From: JAIXWP01 sp964428835
Lineage (GTDB): Bacteria; Bacteroidota; Bacteroidia; Flavobacteriales_D; Sanyastnellaceae
Length of the DNA: 64,000 nucleotides
Direction of reading: 5' to 3'
NCBI GenBank assembly: GCA_964428835.1
Contig: CAYRZQ010000002.1
Location: 62,001 to 126,000 of the forward strand
Positions within the stretch are counted from its first letter, which is position 1. Each line of letters begins with the position of its first letter. Positions 51,715 through 60,514 of this stretch are shown here, in pieces. The translations under genes and the position numbers were made by a program. The notes under the pieces were generated by a model. That model did no database searches. It saw only the letters and a program-made list of their open reading frames with translations, and was not told where the DNA came from.

Positions 51715-53898
51715 TTGGGTTCCGTATTACTACTCATACCGCCGCTTACACAGCTCAACACACCTTATCCTGCTACGGCCTATCTGAAGGGCTTTTTGGA
51801 TGAGAAGAAAATCCCATGTCGTCAGGGAGATGCCGGTCTTGATATGGTGCTGGCATTATTCAATAAACAAGGTTTAGTTGAATTGTTTGATGCTATTGAA
51901 GCGGGCAAGTATGACCTGAAACCTGCATTGAAAAATGTATTGCTTCAGCGCAAAGCGTATGAAGAAACGATCGATAGCGTCATTCTTTTTTTACAAAATA
52001 AAAATTATACACTTGGTTATCGTATCGCTACTCGCCAATTCTTACCAGAGGCTGGCCGCTTCAAAACTTTGAATGAATTAGAGTTATTTTTTGGTGAAAT
52101 CGGAACGCACGACAAAGCAAGGTATTTATGTACCATGTACTTGGAGGATCTTTCAGATCTAATACAGGCTACCGTCGGACCTCATTTTGGATTTTCGAAA
52201 TATGCGGAGAGAATAGCCAGAACTGCTGTTAATTTTTCACCTATTGAGGAAGCTCTAAATGAACCTACCACCTATCTCGATCGACTATTACTCAATGCTA
52301 CGGCTAAGTATTTCGAAGAAGAAGTTCCGCTACTTGTAGGACTGACTGTTCCTTTTGGTGGAAATCTATACGGAGCTTTGAAAATTGGGCAATGGGTGAA
52401 GAAGCACTATCCGCAAACAAAAGTTGCACTTGGGGGTGGATATGCCAACACTGAACTGCGTGATCTGTATGATCCTCGTGTTTTCGACTATCTCGACTAT
52501 ATATGTCTTGATGATGGAGAAGGTACAATCATGGCGATATATGATTCCCTTACATTGGATTTAAAAGAACCACTTTTAAAGCGAACGTTCATTCGGTCTG
52601 AGGGAAAAGTAGTCTATTTGGATAATAAGATTGGTGGAGATTTTTTACACGCCCAACTGCCTGCTCCGAGCTATCAAGGCCTACGGCTCGATGAATATCT
52701 CTCCATGTTTGATGTTCCTAATCCGATGCATCGCTTGTGGAACGACGGGCGTTGGAACAAGCTCACAGTGGCTCATGGCTGCTATTGGAAAAAATGTAGT
52801 TTCTGCGATGTCACGCTCGACTATATCGCTCGTTATGAAAATACACCTGCAGTTCAGTTGGTGGACAAAATGGAAAAGCTCATTGCAGAAACTGGAGAAA
52901 CCGGATTTCATTTCGTAGATGAGGCAGCGCCGCCTTTGGCTTTGCGCGACCTCGCAATCGAGATTCTGAGACGAAATCTTCAGGTTACTTGGTGGACAAA
53001 TATTCGCTTTGAGAAAACTTTCACCGAAGATCTCTGCAAGCTGCTGGCGGCTTCGGGGTGCATTGCAGTTACTGGCGGTCTTGAAGTGGCGAGTCAGCGC
53101 CTTCTTGATTTGATGGAAAAAGGAATTACCATTGAACAAGTAGCTCGGGTAACGAAAGGATTTCGCGATGCGGGAATATTGGTGCATGCGTACTTGATGT
53201 ATGGATTTCCGACTGAGACGGAGCAAGAGACCATTGACTCGTTGGAGATTGTAAGGCAGCTCTTTGAAGCTGGACTGCTTCAATCTGGCTTCTGGCATCA
53301 ATTCGCAATGACTGTTCACAGCCCCGTCGGAAAAGAACCTGAGAAATATAAGGTGGTGCGCATTGGACCTGAGTTCGAAGGTTTTGCCAATAATGATCTA
53401 TATCACGACGATCCCACGGGCGCTGATCATGATAGATATAGTGCTGGTTTAAAAAAAGCCCTTTACAATTACATGCACCGCAATGGGTTTGATTTCCCAC
53501 TTGGTAAATTTTTTGAATTCAAAATTCCTAACACCACGGTTCCAAATAAACTCATTGCCAAACACATCAAGAAACCATTGCCTGATCTGCCCGGGTTGAG
53601 CGGATATGTATTTTGTTGGCATCAAACTGAAGTTGTCTCCTTGCGTTCTGAGAAAGGGAATACCGAGCTTATTTTCGTTCAAAAGAAAGGTCATCGAAAG
53701 GTAATCCTTCCGGATGCAATAGCATCCTATATATCGTCGAATAAAGCGCGATTTGAATTGTTTTCTGATCAACCGCTCAGCTATGCTGAAGTAATGGAAG
53801 AATGGGGGGCGCTTTTGTCTTTACCCTTTGACGAACTTACACGCGCCGCATGGTACCTTCAATTGCGCGAAGGAATTATTTGGTTGCTTAAAAAATAA
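51715..53898 (+). CDS. B12-binding-type radical SAM protein with unusual CX4CX2C
   Basis: The 727-residue protein has an N-terminal helical/B12-binding-type region (residues about 200-290 include VGLTVPFGGNLYGALKIG and VALGGGYANTEL). The radical SAM domain follows. Its cysteines read CYWKKCSFC, with four residues between the first two (Cys356, Cys361, Cys364) instead of the canonical three. The AdoMet region includes VTWWTNIRFEK and LEVASQRLLDLMEKG. The start is TTG at 51715, the only start codon near the upstream in-frame stop (51679). The reaction is unknown. It follows the cyclase gene by 28 bases. Confidence 0.85.
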   Translation: MGSVLLLIPPLTQLNTPYPATAYLKGFLDEKKIPCRQGDAGLDMVLALFNKQGLVELFDAIEAGKYDLKPALKNVLLQRKAYEETIDSVILFLQNKNYTLGYRIATRQFLPEAGRFKTLNELELFFGEIGTHDKARYLCTMYLEDLSDLIQATVGPHFGFSKYAERIARTAVNFSPIEEALNEPTTYLDRLLLNATAKYFEEEVPLLVGLTVPFGGNLYGALKIGQWVKKHYPQTKVALGGGYANTELRDLYDPRVFDYLDYICLDDGEGTIMAIYDSLTLDLKEPLLKRTFIRSEGKVVYLDNKIGGDFLHAQLPAPSYQGLRLDEYLSMFDVPNPMHRLWNDGRWNKLTVAHGCYWKKCSFCDVTLDYIARYENTPAVQLVDKMEKLIAETGETGFHFVDEAAPPLALRDLAIEILRRNLQVTWWTNIRFEKTFTEDLCKLLAASGCIAVTGGLEVASQRLLDLMEKGITIEQVARVTKGFRDAGILVHAYLMYGFPTETEQETIDSLEIVRQLFEAGLLQSGFWHQFAMTVHSPVGKEPEKYKVVRIGPEFEGFANNDLYHDDPTGADHDRYSAGLKKALYNYMHRNGFDFPLGKFFEFKIPNTTVPNKLIAKHIKKPLPDLPGLSGYVFCWHQTEVVSLRSEKGNTELIFVQKKGHRKVILPDAIASYISSNKARFELFSDQPLSYAEVMEEWGALLSLPFDELTRAAWYLQLREGIIWLLKK

Positions 53899-53912
53899 AC
53901 TCTTTGCTAAAA

Positions 53913-54818
53913 TCACTTTCTCTGCGCTTGAATCCATCGCGCAACACTTGATGAAACAATTTTTCCTGAATCTTTCCAAAGGTGGTTACCGTCAGTGAAC
54001 TCATAGTTTTCGTTTTCTGATGTCAAGTCTAAATATCCGTTGGCTGAGCGAATCGCGGGTTCAATGATCTCATTAAAATTGGGCATGAATTCCTCTTCTA
54101 TTGCAAACATTTCCCTACTCACCGGAAGACGAACAATATAGACGTCGCCATGCATTTTCAAAAACGCTATCGTCTTTTGGAGATAGTCCAGTCTTACCTG
54201 AGATAGCTGCCTTCCAGGTAGGTTCTCCTTCTTATAATTATTGATTTTATTTTGCAATCTTTTGGCTTTTGTAGCGCTATCCATCGGCACTGAAACTTCA
54301 TACCAACCATCTTGATGCAAAAAGCCATTCTTCTCAGGTGAAGTGATAATCTTATAATACTCACCCTTGAACTGTTTAAAGAGATATTCGAAATTAGGAT
54401 TTGCATTAACGTCTTTTACGTTCGCTAAAGCTAAAGTATTCTCTGAAAATTTTAATGTGTCGTTGGGATCTACTTGATTATTCGAAATCGACCAAGGATC
54501 AACGGTAATTATATAAATACCATCTTTGACATCTGGGTTTAGTTTTCTTTTAATGCTATTCAAATAAACGGAACCGAAAGGACTATGTGCGATGGTGAAA
54601 CTATAATTAAAAAACTCCTTTCCGAGGATATTTCTAAATTCACTAGGCTGCAGACCTTGCGCGCTTCTGGATGTTCCTAGGATTAGGTTATCTTTCGGTG
54701 GTGTTGTAAACCTTACATAAAATGGGTCAGTGCGTCCGTCAGCCTGAGCGAGAATTAAGCCGAAGGCGGTGGCTACAATTCCTAAAAATAAAGCTGTCTT
54801 AATGATGAATTTTCTCAT
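53913..54818 (-). CDS. SGNH-hydrolase-like membrane-anchored protein (MBOAT partner)
   Basis: The 301-residue protein has one N-terminal membrane segment (about 5-25) and a periplasmic SGNH-like domain. The nucleophile region NLILGTSRSAQGL (Ser near 50) and the catalytic Asp-His in DGNHLW near 283-288 are visible. In DltD/AlgJ-type proteins such a domain hands or cuts acyl groups on cell-surface polymers. The neighbouring MBOAT gene (six-base gap) makes an O-acylation pair. The polymer is unknown. Confidence 0.82.
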   Translation of the reverse strand: MRKFIIKTALFLGIVATAFGLILAQADGRTDPFYVRFTTPPKDNLILGTSRSAQGLQPSEFRNILGKEFFNYSFTIAHSPFGSVYLNSIKRKLNPDVKDGIYIITVDPWSISNNQVDPNDTLKFSENTLALANVKDVNANPNFEYLFKQFKGEYYKIITSPEKNGFLHQDGWYEVSVPMDSATKAKRLQNKINNYKKENLPGRQLSQVRLDYLQKTIAFLKMHGDVYIVRLPVSREMFAIEEEFMPNFNEIIEPAIRSANGYLDLTSENENYEFTDGNHLWKDSGKIVSSSVARWIQAQRK

Positions 54819-54824
54819 TTACAT

Positions 54825-56267
54825 TTAAAATTGAAAGTAAATAAATTCATCTGCTTTTCCGCTGTATAGAAGTATTGCTGTAGCGATCACAGCATAAGTA
54901 ATCCATCGAAAGGGATAACTCCAATTCAATCCGAGCTTCTCTAAAGCGAACTTCTGTTCGCGTCCTTTCCACTCAATTAATATAAAAATCACAATCAGAA
55001 AAATGGCACTAACGCTATATGTTGATGGATTGGGTAAGGTAAATAATGACCTTGAAAAAATCTGTGAGATGTACTGAAAAGCATGGCCAACACTTTCTGC
55101 TCTGAAAAAAATCCATGCAAAAACAGTAAGGCCAAAAGTTAAAAGTATTTGTCCCAATTCTTTGACTGACGGCAGTGGTTTTCCTTTTGCGACAATTTCC
55201 AAATTACTTCGGTTTTGATTGGTAATCAGCAAAGGCAAGAAGTATATCGCATTCAAAGCACCCCAAATGATAAATGTCCAGTTTGCGCCATGCCAAAAAC
55301 CACTTACTACAAAAATTATAAATGTGTTTCGAATCTTCATGATCATACCTCCCTTACTACCTCCCAATGGAATATAGAGGTAGTCTCGAAACCATGATGA
55401 AAGTGAAATATGCCAACGTCTCCAAAACTCAGCTATATCTCGCGAGAAATATGGGAAAGAGAAGTTCTGAAGTAATTCTACACCAAACAGTCTCGCAGTG
55501 CCAAGAGCAATATCAGAATAACCGGAAAAATCACCATAAATTTGAAATGCAAAAAACAAGGCTCCCAGCACAAGGGTGCTGCCATTATGATCTGCAGAAT
55601 TATTGAAAATCTCATTGGCAAAAATTGCGCAGTTGTCGGCTATAACGATTTTCTTGAAAAGTCCCCAAAGTATTTGCCTCAACCCATCCACCGCTCTGGA
55701 ATAATCAAAAACTCTATTGCGCTTTATTTGTGGAAGAAGATGTGTTGCTCGCTCGATAGGACCCGCAACGAGCAGCGGAAAGAAGCTCACAAAAACAGCA
55801 TACTCCACAAAATTGCGCTCCGCAGATATTCGATTTTTATAAATATCAATCACATAAGACAATCCGTGGAATGTGTAAAAGGATATGCCTACTGGTAAGA
55901 TAATGCTCAATGTCCAAGGATTCACTTGCCAACCAATCGCTGCTGCTCCATTTGCAAATGACTCAACGAAAAAATTGTAATACTTGAATACCCCTAAAAA
56001 ACCAAGATTCACTATGATACTAAGCCAAAACCAAAATTTCTTCTTCGATTGGCTCGCAACACTTTCCATTTTGATGCCTGTGAAGTAATCAAGAAGGGTA
56101 GAAAACATCAACAGAAATAGAAATCTCCAGTCCCAACAAGCATAAAAAAAATAGCTCGCAACTAATAGAAGAATATTTTGTAATCGAAGATTTCTTTTGG
56201 CAACAAACCAATAGAGAAAAAACACTATGGGTAAAAAGATGGCAAAGTCTAGTGAGTTGAAAAGCAT
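54825..56267 (-). CDS. MBOAT-family O-acyltransferase
   Basis: The 480-residue protein has about 11 membrane helices, the MBOAT motif SGFWHGANWTFIIWG with catalytic His near 320, and the preceding RRWHISLSSWFRDYLYIPLGGSKGG stretch (quoted in part; near 280-305). AlgI/DltB/PatA-type proteins move acyl groups across the membrane onto surface polysaccharides. Its partner is the SGNH-like protein just downstream. The long KGREQKFALEKLGLNW tail is typical of the Bacteroidota branch. The gene lies in a minus-strand set with about 150 bases before the DoxX-like gene. Confidence 0.92.
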   Translation of the reverse strand: MLFNSLDFAIFLPIVFFLYWFVAKRNLRLQNILLLVASYFFYACWDWRFLFLLMFSTLLDYFTGIKMESVASQSKKKFWFWLSIIVNLGFLGVFKYYNFFVESFANGAAAIGWQVNPWTLSIILPVGISFYTFHGLSYVIDIYKNRISAERNFVEYAVFVSFFPLLVAGPIERATHLLPQIKRNRVFDYSRAVDGLRQILWGLFKKIVIADNCAIFANEIFNNSADHNGSTLVLGALFFAFQIYGDFSGYSDIALGTARLFGVELLQNFSFPYFSRDIAEFWRRWHISLSSWFRDYLYIPLGGSKGGMIMKIRNTFIIFVVSGFWHGANWTFIIWGALNAIYFLPLLITNQNRSNLEIVAKGKPLPSVKELGQILLTFGLTVFAWIFFRAESVGHAFQYISQIFSRSLFTLPNPSTYSVSAIFLIVIFILIEWKGREQKFALEKLGLNWSYPFRWITYAVIATAILLYSGKADEFIYFQF

Positions 56268-56417
56268 ATTCCCTTTTCCTTTCTATTGGATAACGTCCGC
56301 AATATCGGAAATATTCCTGTTATACCATTCAGCTATTGCAAAACCACTATACCTGAGTAGTCCATGACAAACATGAGTTCAGCTACATCGCCCTATTAAA
56401 GGAATTAAAGAACTATG

Positions 56418-57635
56418 CTAGCGATTAAGGGGGTAATCGCTGACCCAGTGGAAGCCTCTACTCATTAAAAGGAAGTCATCCTTTTGCAGACGTTTGGTGA
56501 ATATTCTAATGGTATCAACATCTTGAATATTTGTAAATTTCACGCTATCTCCAGCGTATAATTCGTAGTTAAAGGACATTGAGGTAGAGTCAAGTCTGAA
56601 GTTGAAGTCTACTATTTTCTTTGTTGTATCGATTTGAAGGTCCAACTGATTTCTTGTTCCCGAGTAGTCGGTGACTGATCCATAAAGAGAGTTAAACAGC
56701 ATTTTTTCCCATTTCAAGACGGGAATACTGTCGTTGCTATATTCTATTGATTCTATTCTATACACTCCATTGAGATAATCTGCCGGTTCCTCCATTTCGT
56801 CATTGAATGAAAAAAAGTCTAGACTCACCAATACCACCACAAGCAATGTTTTCAATGTATTAAAAACAATGGTTACTTTTTTATTTCCAAATTCTATAGC
56901 ACTCAAAGTAACCGGTTGGGCATTTCCTCCTGTCAAGAAAACCAAAATATTCTTGATTGCAGGTAAAATAATAATGAGTCCACATAGCAAGAGGTGAAAT
57001 GAAAAAATCTTCACTGGTACATCATAAAACATATTTAATAAAAACACATTGAGCATTATCGCAAAGCCCATTAGTCCACCAATTAAAGAAGACCTTTTAT
57101 ATAATAACAGAACCCCAGCGAGGGTTTCCATCACACCAATAAAAAGTGTGTACTCTCGTGAATAAGCCATAAAGGTCCAAAGCAGCCCCATAGGCGACTT
57201 ATTACCAAAAGTCGAATCGAGATGATAAAGCTCTATTTGGCCAAACTGACCATTAACATAAAGTTTGGCGATACCATAGAAAATAAGAAATAGTGCCAAA
57301 TAGAATCTCAAATACACACGAATAAAATTCAAGATAGCATCAAGATTTTTCCTTACGTATCGAATGAATATAAGTATAATCGAAATCAAGGTGCTGAGTA
57401 ATGCAATGGATACTATATTAAGCCAATCCATTTGCGTATCGCCGCTTCCAGTCATTTCTGGGCGCACTACATTTTCCAATCCAAAAAATATCTGTCCCAC
57501 TACCTTTGAGAGCGGATCAAATCGATGCATAATTGCCTGCGTCGAAATGATCATATCTAAGGGGAAAGGAAAAACCAAAAGGAAGGCATAGCTACAAATC
57601 CAAACTTTGAAGTAGTCCTTGACGAAAGAAAACAT
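56418..57635 (-). CDS. DoxX-like multi-pass membrane protein with C-terminal soluble domain
   Basis: The ATG at 57635 gives 405 residues. A GTG/ATG further upstream at 57662 would only add nine residues. It has about nine membrane helices, of which the middle ones (RFYLALFLIFYGIAKLY, FIGVMETLAGVLLLYKR) resemble DoxX/DoxD-like proteins. The last about 130 residues are a soluble beta domain (YNGVYRIESIEYSNDS region). A role in electron transfer or lipid handling is only suggested by family. It is the last gene in the minus-strand cluster with the VanW, radical SAM and Lgt-like genes. Confidence 0.65.
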   Translation of the reverse strand: MFSFVKDYFKVWICSYAFLLVFPFPLDMIISTQAIMHRFDPLSKVVGQIFFGLENVVRPEMTGSGDTQMDWLNIVSIALLSTLISIILIFIRYVRKNLDAILNFIRVYLRFYLALFLIFYGIAKLYVNGQFGQIELYHLDSTFGNKSPMGLLWTFMAYSREYTLFIGVMETLAGVLLLYKRSSLIGGLMGFAIMLNVFLLNMFYDVPVKIFSFHLLLCGLIIILPAIKNILVFLTGGNAQPVTLSAIEFGNKKVTIVFNTLKTLLVVVLVSLDFFSFNDEMEEPADYLNGVYRIESIEYSNDSIPVLKWEKMLFNSLYGSVTDYSGTRNQLDLQIDTTKKIVDFNFRLDSTSMSFNYELYAGDSVKFTNIQDVDTIRIFTKRLQKDDFLLMSRGFHWVSDYPLNR

Positions 57636-57686
57636 AGTACCTGGTATTAGTGACGGAGTCAAAAGTAAAAATAAATGAGCATTAAA

Positions 57687-58058
57687 TCACACTGTTAAGG
57701 GAACACGAAATCTTATTATAGCCAGTACAATAAACGGAACGGACGACAAGAGAATTTTCCAATTCGTTGATACCACTCCGATAAATAATATCATTAGCAT
57801 GATTAACGCAATCATACCGATAGCTGTAAACGAGAGAATTCTATTTGGGCTTCTTTGAAAAAGAGTAATAACCAATAACAATTGACCTAGCAATGGAATT
57901 AGGATAAATGGATGCAAGACAGAAATTGGGTCTGTAACTAACTTAGAAAAAATCAATATCTCCGCTTCGATAAGGAACGACGCATTGCCTCCTCCCCATT
58001 CGAGATAGCCTATCAATGATGATAAAATCAGAAGAATATGTAGGATTTTTACTTTCAT
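57687..58058 (-). CDS. Small membrane protein of unknown function
   Basis: This 123-residue product has four hydrophobic helices (about 5-22, 48-65, 75-95 and 98-118) separated by short loops, with no recognisable motif. The start is one base after the VanW stop (58060), so it is co-transcribed with vanW-like and DoxX-like genes. A conserved WGGGNASFL segment at about 20-29 stands out at the loop between helices one and two. A membrane accessory role is inferred from context. Confidence 0.62.
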   Translation of the reverse strand: MKVKILHILLILSSLIGYLEWGGGNASFLIEAEILIFSKLVTDPISVLHPFILIPLLGQLLLVITLFQRSPNRILSFTAIGMIALIMLMILFIGVVSTNWKILLSSVPFIVLAIIRFRVPLTV

Positions 58059-58059
58059 C

Positions 58060-58878
58060 CTATTCTTTGTCTAAGAGAGGATTATACATCATGATTGCAT
58101 TGTTCTCTGTGACAAGTTCTGTTGTCACCTCTTCAGATTTTAAATTAGTTATTCGTTTCCAAATCTTATTGTGTCTTGTGTATCCGCCCCACCACTGCTG
58201 ATTAAAGTGATGATCCGTCTCAAAGATTTCGTAAGACACTTCTAAATCCTGATTGCATGTAATTTGACCATTCAGGTATTCCTGATCTATCCAGAGATTC
58301 AGCTGAAAAGGTTTATCCGTATCATTTTTTAATTGCAAATCGACATAGTTGTAAGACAGCGTAGCTCCACACGCAAATGGAATTGTACGGTTGACATCAG
58401 GAAAAACATCATAACCATGCCTCCATCGTTCTTTAATTGTAAGTGGTGTATGCAGGGCCATCCAGTACAAGAGATTTCCCAGTTGGCAAAGTCCTCCTCC
58501 AATATCCTTTAACACTTTTCCATTATGCAAAGTCATGCCTTCCAAATAGCCTTTTGATCGTGTTGGCCTACCTACCAAACGCCACAGCGAGAATGTTTGT
58601 CCTGGTTGTATCACCACCTTATCCAAGTTGGCGATAGCAAGTTTAAGGTTAGTTACTTTGTTATGCTGCAAGTACATTTCCACATCTTTTAGAGGACGCA
58701 ACAAAAAAGAGCGATGTTGAATGATAGGAAAATTATAAGATGTCTGAAAGTCTTGTTTGGCAAAAACATCATTACCAAAAATCCAGTGCCATCGGCGTTT
58801 CAGAATGAAATATTCTCTTCCGAAATATTTGCGAAAGCGCCCTCTTTGTATTGGTTTTTCTACACGGTTGTTGTTCAT
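58060..58878 (-). CDS. VanW-family protein
   Basis: The 272-residue protein carries the VanW domain. VIQPGQTFSLWRLVGRPTRSKGY, LKDIGGGLCQLGNLLYW and RWRHGYDVFPDVNRTIPFACGATLSYNYVDLQL are seen in the order typical of the family (residues about 90-210, quoted here in part). The IGGGLCQLGNLLYW motif with its Cys is the best signature. VanW was named from a vancomycin-resistance cluster, but the reaction is unknown. No signal peptide is visible, so it appears cytoplasmic. It sits between small membrane genes and downstream of a Tes-like radical SAM gene. Confidence 0.88.
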   Translation of the reverse strand: MNNNRVEKPIQRGRFRKYFGREYFILKRRWHWIFGNDVFAKQDFQTSYNFPIIQHRSFLLRPLKDVEMYLQHNKVTNLKLAIANLDKVVIQPGQTFSLWRLVGRPTRSKGYLEGMTLHNGKVLKDIGGGLCQLGNLLYWMALHTPLTIKERWRHGYDVFPDVNRTIPFACGATLSYNYVDLQLKNDTDKPFQLNLWIDQEYLNGQITCNQDLEVSYEIFETDHHFNQQWWGGYTRHNKIWKRITNLKSEEVTTELVTENNAIMMYNPLLDKE

Positions 58879-58932
58879 TTGGATGGAAAAACTTGCGTCA
58901 ATAATTGATTAAGTACCGTCAAAAAAAACATA

Positions 58933-59115
58933 CTACATTATTGCACAGACACCCGCCCCGACCAATACATAAACACCCGCTAAAATCAGAAGGATTTTAG
59001 CCACTTTCGGATCTTTCTTAAGCTTTGCCAAGCCCACAATAAGTAAGATTATCGCAGGCGAATAAATTAGTAAGAAGATACCAATTATAAACCATAAAAA
59101 ACCTGAACCTTCCAT
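58933..59115 (-). CDS. Very small membrane protein
   Basis: The 60-residue protein has two hydrophobic helices (about 5-27 and 40-58) separated by a basic loop (KLKKDPKVAK). It starts four bases after the radical SAM stop at 59120, a spacing that suggests translation coupling. It is not recognised as a named family. It could be an accessory subunit for the enzymes in this cluster. Confidence 0.55.
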   Translation of the reverse strand: MEGSGFLWFIIGIFLLIYSPAIILLIVGLAKLKKDPKVAKILLILAGVYVLVGAGVCAIM

Positions 59116-59119
59116 ATGA

Positions 59120-60514
59120 TTAGTGAATTTGCGTTCTTAATTTTTCGAGATAACTCTTTTTCTCATCCCGATAAAACAAATTCATTGTTTCGAAAGGAAT
59201 GATTTGATTGTCCTTATTTACTATATGTACACATGATTTTTTCACCGCCCTTACATCAAAATTATATGCATCAATAAATTGCATAATAATAATCCTGAAC
59301 AGGTTGTCATAGCTCAAGTTTGGAGCTTCTATATTCGGCAAGCAACAAAGTAGGTGATGTAATTTTGATGACGCTACATCTGTAGAAGTGCCAGTGCTGA
59401 ATATCTCAAACATCCGGCGATGCAAGGCCTCATCCTGTTCATAGACAATTGTATTCTTGCTGTTATCCAATAAGTCTGCAGGATTGATGTATCTTGTAAG
59501 AGGATAAACCTCACCATCAAGTTTGAGCGCATAACCCATTACCAAAGCGTCTGGGTTACAAGGCACTGGTATTAAATCATCCTGAGAGAAAACGGCGGAC
59601 TGTTCCATTATCTTTCTTCTCACCTCGGTTAGAGTAATTCGATCAGTTTCATGGTTAAAGTTCTCCAGTCGTCCTGCGATTTGAGTTGGTTGAAACGTAA
59701 CGCCTCGCACGCATCGCTGTTTTAATGCGAAATCAATTACCTTACCTATTTCATGATCATTTAATCCTTTTTGTAGGGTGACAACAAGTGTTGTAGATAA
59801 ATTGAGTTGATTAAGGTGATCTAAAGCTTGTTCTCGAATCCTCTTCAAGCGCGCCCCCCGAAGGGTTTCCAACGCTTCGTCCTCAAAGGAATCAAACTGC
59901 AAATAGATTTCAAAATCCGGAGCGTATGATTTCAAACGCTCAGTAAATTCAAAGCTTTTTGCAATCTCAATACCATTGGTATTGATCATTAAATGCTTTA
60001 TTGGAAGCGACTTCGCGTAATCAAGAATATCGAAAAACTCCGGATGAAGAGTGGGCTCGCCGCCGCTAATTTGAACCACGTCCGGCTCCCGTTCATTTTC
60101 GACAATAATATCCAGCATCGTCTTCACCTCCTCCAGAGTTCTGTGTCTTCCATAGCTTGGAGAGGAGCCCGCATAGCAGGTTGGACAGGTTAAATTACAT
60201 CGATCCGTTATTTCTACGATTGTTAGGCATGAGTGCTGTTCGTGATCGGGACAAAGACCGCAGTCGTATGGACATCCATAATGCGTTTTTGCGTTGAACT
60301 TATAGGGCGTTTCAGAAGGCTTATTATAGTTGCGTATATTTTTATAATATTCAATATCATCTGCTATAAGCACCTTAGAGCTGCCGTGGTCGGGGCAACG
60401 TTTTAGCATATAAACATTCCCGTCTTCAAATACAATTTTAGCATCTACTCTCTTTAAGCAATCAGGGCAGAGACTGAGTGTAAAATCATAATATGTGTAC
60501 TTTCTAGTTGGCAT
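59120..60514 (-). CDS. Tes (MJ0619)-type radical SAM protein
   Basis: The 464-residue protein has an N-terminal Cys-rich region: CPDC at 16-19 and CPDHG at 40-44 (possible metal site), then CPYDCGLC (Cys81, 85, 88) and Cys96 as a further cluster. The radical SAM CxxxCxxC follows at Cys106, 110 and 113, with GGEPT at 151-155. The C-terminus has LLCCLP (Cys390-391) and SCVHIVNKDNQIIPF (Cys428). This pattern is that of the family which includes tetraether synthase Tes/MJ0619, which joins lipid tails by C-C bonds. The 5' end overlaps the Lgt-like gene by 11 bases, so the two are co-translated. Confidence 0.82.
   Translation of the reverse strand: MPTRKYTYYDFTLSLCPDCLKRVDAKIVFEDGNVYMLKRCPDHGSSKVLIADDIEYYKNIRNYNKPSETPYKFNAKTHYGCPYDCGLCPDHEQHSCLTIVEITDRCNLTCPTCYAGSSPSYGRHRTLEEVKTMLDIIVENEREPDVVQISGGEPTLHPEFFDILDYAKSLPIKHLMINTNGIEIAKSFEFTERLKSYAPDFEIYLQFDSFEDEALETLRGARLKRIREQALDHLNQLNLSTTLVVTLQKGLNDHEIGKVIDFALKQRCVRGVTFQPTQIAGRLENFNHETDRITLTEVRRKIMEQSAVFSQDDLIPVPCNPDALVMGYALKLDGEVYPLTRYINPADLLDNSKNTIVYEQDEALHRRMFEIFSTGTSTDVASSKLHHLLCCLPNIEAPNLSYDNLFRIIIMQFIDAYNFDVRAVKKSCVHIVNKDNQIIPFETMNLFYRDEKKSYLEKLRTQIH

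Noticed and set aside
52681..53319. 212-codon minus-strand ORF inside the B12-type radical SAM gene
   Set aside because: Shadow of a well supported gene on the other strand; its translation has no recognisable domain.
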